A stretch of 64,000 nucleotides of DNA from Algoriphagus sp. AK58 (GTDB taxonomy: Bacteria > Bacteroidota > Bacteroidia > Cytophagales > Cyclobacteriaceae): the NCBI RefSeq assembly GCF_014324365.1, contig NZ_QEIG01000022.1, positions 95,806 through 159,805 on the forward strand. The letters run 5' to 3'. Position 1 is the stretch's first letter. Every line of letters begins with the position of its first letter. The translations under genes were made by a program, and so were the position numbers. Positions 60,912 through 64,000 of this stretch are shown here, piece after piece. Below the pieces are notes generated by a model that was not told the DNA's origin, did no database searches, and saw only the letters and a list, made by a program, of their open reading frames with translations.

Positions 60912-62666
60912 TTGATCGGATATGACCTTGGTGTTTTGGGTGTGATTTCCTTTGAAAAAAGGGACTTGGAAGCCTATGCGGCTCGGTCCTTGGGAGATTT
61001 GCTTCAGGAAAAGTCCCCCGTTTTTGTGCGTCAATACGGAGCAGGAATGCTGGCTTCTCCTTCGTTTCGAGGGACCTCGGCAGGACATACCGCTGTTTTT
61101 TGGAATGGCCTGCCAATCAATAGCATTTCCCTTGGACAAAGTGATCTGAGTATTTTGCCGATCCAAGCCATTGATCAGGCAGAAGTTCATTTTGGGAGTT
61201 CGGGAGCGCTTTTTGGCAATGAGGCCATCGGAGGAAGTGTGCATTTAGGCACTAAGGCCCAATTTGGGGGAGGCTTCAAAGGGCAACTGAGTCAGACTTT
61301 TGGCAGCTTTGGACTGAGTAATTCGTCGATTTCGGCTGGTTTTTCGGGGAAAAGCTTTAGCACTCAAACCAAGATTTACCGACAGTTTGCACAAAATGAT
61401 TTTCCCTTTCGGGACCTTTCCAGGCCCGGAACTCCGGAAATCCGAGCCGAAAATGCCCAAACCGAGCAAGTCGGATGGGTGCAGGATTTGGTCTGGAATC
61501 TTTCAGAAAAAAGTCAGCTGAAAGCCTCCTTTTGGTGGAATTGGGCTAATCGGCAGATTCAGCCGGTAATGGGTTCGGCCACGCAAGACCAGCAGCAAGA
61601 TGAAAGTTGGCGGGCAGTGCTGGACTATTTCCGCTTTGGAAAAGGTTCGGTTTGGAATGTCAAGGCCGGCTGGATTTCGGACCAACTCACTTTCAACGGA
61701 AGTGAAAACCGTACCCGTCAATTTCTCTTAGCTACAGACTGGGATATCCAAAAAAATGAAAATTGGACGTTCAAAGTGGGAGCCCGAGGAACTTTTGCCA
61801 AAGGCGATCTGAGCACCTTTTCGGCCACTGATCAGCGGATTGAGTTGTATCAAAGTGCAAAATGGGAGGTAAGTGAGCGCTTGTCTTTTTCTGCGAATTT
61901 CAGACAGCTCGCTTATCAGAATCAGTTGGAGCCTTTTCTTCCGGGCGTTGGGATGGATTTTTTGATTTGGGAAAAAGAAAACCATCAACTTTTGCTCAAA
62001 GCCTCTGCGGGAAAAGGGTTTAAAGTACCCACGCTGAATGACCGCTTTTGGAATCCGGGAGGAAATCCCGATTTACTTCCCGAGAAAAGTGTAAACGGAG
62101 AATTCGGTCTTCAATGGCTCAAAAAAGGCGATTTCGCCTGGGAGCAAAGCCTGACTTACTACCGCATGCAGGTGGACAATTGGATCATTTGGCTGCCTCA
62201 GGGAGCCATTTGGAGTCCGCAGAATATCCGTGAAGTGCAAAATCAGGGAATTGAATATCAGGGAAAAATGACTTGGAAAACAGGTTTGTGGAACTGGGAA
62301 GCTCGAGGAAGCTATACGTTTTCACAAGCCTTGGACTTAACCTCTGATACTCAAATTCCCCGGCAACTTCACTATACGCCCAAGCATCAGGCGAATGGGA
62401 GTTTGGAAACGGAGAGAAATGGATTTTCAATGAATCTTTACACTTTTTATATCGGGCCACGTGCCATAGGAACCGGCAATGCCCGAGTCTTAGAGGGCTA
62501 TCAGCTCTGGAATGCGGGCCTTTCTTTTTCCCAACTCCACTTAAAAAAACTCCAAATTCCGATCAGCTTTCAGGTGCTCAACCTGCTCAATCGGGACTAT
62601 CAAGTGCTCTACCTTCGGGCAATGCCCGGTCGATCTTATCAACTTAATCTAACTCTTTTACTATGA
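60912..62666 (+). CDS. btuB: BtuB-like TonB-dependent receptor, N terminus missing or mis-started
   Basis: A 584-residue frame from a TTG at 60912. The plug domain is clear (LGDLLQEKSPVFVRQYGAGM, ASPSFRGTSAGHTAVFWNGL, SLGQSDLSILPIQAIDQAEV, SSGALFGNEAIGGSVHLGT), followed by a 22-strand-type barrel ending NLLNRDYQVLYLRAMPGRSY. No signal peptide or TonB box precedes it: a stop lies at 60903-60905 in this frame and the other two frames show no hydrophobic leader. So the 5' end is deleted, frameshifted, or uses an unseen start. The gene is under the cobalamin riboswitch and overlaps the next gene by four bases. Confidence 0.82.
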   Translation: MIGYDLGVLGVISFEKRDLEAYAARSLGDLLQEKSPVFVRQYGAGMLASPSFRGTSAGHTAVFWNGLPINSISLGQSDLSILPIQAIDQAEVHFGSSGALFGNEAIGGSVHLGTKAQFGGGFKGQLSQTFGSFGLSNSSISAGFSGKSFSTQTKIYRQFAQNDFPFRDLSRPGTPEIRAENAQTEQVGWVQDLVWNLSEKSQLKASFWWNWANRQIQPVMGSATQDQQQDESWRAVLDYFRFGKGSVWNVKAGWISDQLTFNGSENRTRQFLLATDWDIQKNENWTFKVGARGTFAKGDLSTFSATDQRIELYQSAKWEVSERLSFSANFRQLAYQNQLEPFLPGVGMDFLIWEKENHQLLLKASAGKGFKVPTLNDRFWNPGGNPDLLPEKSVNGEFGLQWLKKGDFAWEQSLTYYRMQVDNWIIWLPQGAIWSPQNIREVQNQGIEYQGKMTWKTGLWNWEARGSYTFSQALDLTSDTQIPRQLHYTPKHQANGSLETERNGFSMNLYTFYIGPRAIGTGNARVLEGYQLWNAGLSFSQLHLKKLQIPISFQVLNLLNRDYQVLYLRAMPGRSYQLNLTLLL

Positions 62667-63712
62667 AGTATTTGTTTAAAAATCAGCTTTGGGCACTTGC
62701 CCTGATCCTCCTGCTTTTCTCCTGTGAAAATGGAACCGATGAGCGTCCTCTTGGGAAGTATGACACCGGGATATTAGTGATGAACGAAGGTGCCTTCGGG
62801 GCTAATGACGGGGAAGTTTTTCACCTTGATCCTGCTTCAGGTACCTTGACCCCAAACATTTTTGAAGCGGAAAATAACCGGCCTTTTGCAGGCTTGCTGG
62901 AGGATATGATCTTGGAAGAAGACCGCCTCTATTTGGTGGCCAATACGGGAAAGGTCGAGATCGTAAATCCGGGTGATTTCAAGTCCATCGGTGCCGTGAT
63001 TGGCGATTTGGATCAGCCCAGGTCCTTGGCAACAGCTCGAGGAAAACTTTTCATCTCTGATTATGGGCCTTATGATGCGAGTTTTATGACTCCTGATTCC
63101 TATGTAGCAGTGGTTTCCGGTTTGGATGGTGGTACGGTGAAAAAGAAAATCGATGTTTCGAACAAGCCCGAGGATTTGTTTGCTTTTGGAAAATATGTGT
63201 TTGTGGCGGGTTCGGAAGAAGGGAAAATCGAGATTATCGATGTGGATACCGAAATGGTGACCAAGACCATAGAAGTAGAAGGCAATCCGGTTCAGTTTTT
63301 TGAGTTGAACGGTGAAGTTTGGGTATTTGCCACTTCTAATAATCAAGCCTACTTTCATTCTTTAAACCTTTCTGCCCAAACGGTGAAAGAAACCAAGTCC
63401 TATCCAATGGCTAATCCAACAGGCCGTATGGCGATAGGGGACGAAGGCAAACTTTACTTAATACTCAGCACAGGTTGGCCAGATTATAGGGATCAGGTAA
63501 TCGAAGTTTCCTTGAGAGAAAATTACGCCAGGCTCTGGAAAAATGAATCGGGCTTGTATGGAATTGGTTATGACAAAGCCCGCCAAGAAATCTACGTGGC
63601 CAATTCCAAAGGTTTCCAAGGCAATGGAGAAGTGATCGTTTATTCAAAGGACGGTTCTATGGTCAAAACTATGGAAACGGGAAGGGGGCCTTCAGGATTT
63701 TTGGTGAGGTAA
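62663..63712 (+). CDS. btuG: BtuG-like surface beta-propeller lipoprotein (DUF5074-type)
   Basis: A 349-residue lipoprotein (LLFSC, Cys21) whose body is a seven-bladed propeller of YncE/DUF5074 type: GILVMNEGAFGANDGEVFHLDP, LYLVANTGKVEIVNPGDFK, GKLFISDYGPYD, KYVFVAGSEEGKIEIIDVDTEM, EIYVANSKGFQGNGEVIVYSKDG. In Bacteroides, BtuG is a surface propeller that captures cobalamin with very high affinity and hands it to BtuB. Here the gene overlaps the BtuB-like gene and shares its riboswitch, so the same role is likely. Confidence 0.87.
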   Translation: MKYLFKNQLWALALILLLFSCENGTDERPLGKYDTGILVMNEGAFGANDGEVFHLDPASGTLTPNIFEAENNRPFAGLLEDMILEEDRLYLVANTGKVEIVNPGDFKSIGAVIGDLDQPRSLATARGKLFISDYGPYDASFMTPDSYVAVVSGLDGGTVKKKIDVSNKPEDLFAFGKYVFVAGSEEGKIEIIDVDTEMVTKTIEVEGNPVQFFELNGEVWVFATSNNQAYFHSLNLSAQTVKETKSYPMANPTGRMAIGDEGKLYLILSTGWPDYRDQVIEVSLRENYARLWKNESGLYGIGYDKARQEIYVANSKGFQGNGEVIVYSKDGSMVKTMETGRGPSGFLVR

Positions 63713-63790
63713 ATAAGTTATGGAGTAGGGGAGTTTGGTGGTTTGGAAGAAGTAGGAAGTCTCAGTGGTCAGTCACAGGATTAATCACTT

Positions 63791-63839
63791 CTGCGTTGAT
63801 CTGCGAATTTTTCTGCGAGACTTTCCTGCTGCAAGCAGG
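63791..63839 (+). repeat. CTGCG-spaced repeats and GCA-loop hairpin
   Basis: Three CTGCG motifs 10-12 nt apart (63791-63817) are followed by CCTGCTGCAAGCAGG (63825-63839), a 6-bp stem with GCA loop. The rest of 63713-64000 holds no gene. Confidence 0.45.
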
Positions 63840-64000
63840 TCTACTGGCAAAAGAGGTGATGGAGAATCCATGAAAGTCAAGCTTTTTGTGGAATTGAATC
63901 TAAAAGTATCTAAGAATACGATCAATCGGAATTCATATTTGAGGACTAGGATTTAGCCAAATTAAAAAGAGCTGCCTCGTGAACTAGCCCCCAAAAGTTA

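Noticed and set aside
63765..63956. A 63-residue frame at the window end.
   Set aside because: It is made of CTGCG and hairpin repeat sequence; no ribosome-binding context or family.

Overview
This 64 kb stretch reads as chromosomal DNA of a marine- or freshwater-type Bacteroidota, most likely order Cytophagales, family Cyclobacteriaceae (Algoriphagus-like). The evidence is protein style: many short lipoprotein signals, DUF1080/DUF547/DUF5074 proteins, a GH113 and a GH109 enzyme, PVC-type cytochrome fusions and an SbtA permease. Candidate promoters with TTTG / TAnnTTTG-like boxes and many small dispersed hairpin repeats point the same way. Species assignment is inference. I found no rRNA, tRNA, intact insertion sequence, prophage or CRISPR array.

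Layout. 0-13.3 kb (+): a partial HsdR-N-type nuclease; a Crp/Fnr regulator; rhodanese and DUF547 proteins; an FAD oxidoreductase overlapping a membrane polyferredoxin; a glycosyltransferase set (CesA-like GT2, DPM-like GT2, GT-C membrane enzyme); two related AHGG lipoproteins; a GH113 mannanase-type enzyme; a DUF2892 protein. 13.4-24 kb: GH109-type NAD enzyme, DUF1080 hydrolase, exported EEP-family protein, AsmA-like protein, S8 protease, FMN-binding PaiB-like protein, outer-membrane phospholipase A, PIF1-like helicase. 24-34.6 kb (mostly -): M20 peptidase, AAC(6')-like acetyltransferase, membrane proteins, an SbtA/SbtB/periplasmic carbonic anhydrase operon with a divergent LysR regulator, purN, a VOC protein and DoxX/DUF2306-like membrane proteins.

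34.7-44.6 kb: GH10 xylanase, a YceI / outer-membrane barrel / YceI-like operon, alkaline phosphatase, a pair of small membrane proteins (one with CxxxCH) beside two haem-binding-domain cytochromes, an exported methyltransferase and an alpha/beta hydrolase. 44.6-46.1 kb is a gene-free array of about 260 bp repeats built from small hairpins. 46.1-57 kb (-): two large beta-propeller/HEAT/cytochrome c proteins, a DUF1080 protein and, between them, an AT-rich accessory patch (51.2-54.0 kb) with a PD-(D/E)XK-type nuclease, a coiled-coil membrane protein, a truncated YhcG relic and a second hairpin array. 57.3-63.7 kb is a vitamin B12 uptake locus: btuF-btuC-btuD-like genes on the minus strand, diverging from a cobalamin riboswitch that leads into a BtuB-like receptor and a BtuG-like surface propeller.

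How it fits together: the window encodes polysaccharide and glycan turnover (GH10, GH113, GH109, DUF1080, propeller-cytochromes), envelope glycosylation next to a redox module, inorganic carbon supply, and cobalamin acquisition. The best candidates for less-described biology are the SbtA/SbtB/periplasmic carbonic anhydrase locus in a probable heterotroph, the redox-glycosyltransferase cluster, the AT-rich nuclease patch, the CxxxCH membrane pair, and the two hairpin arrays.
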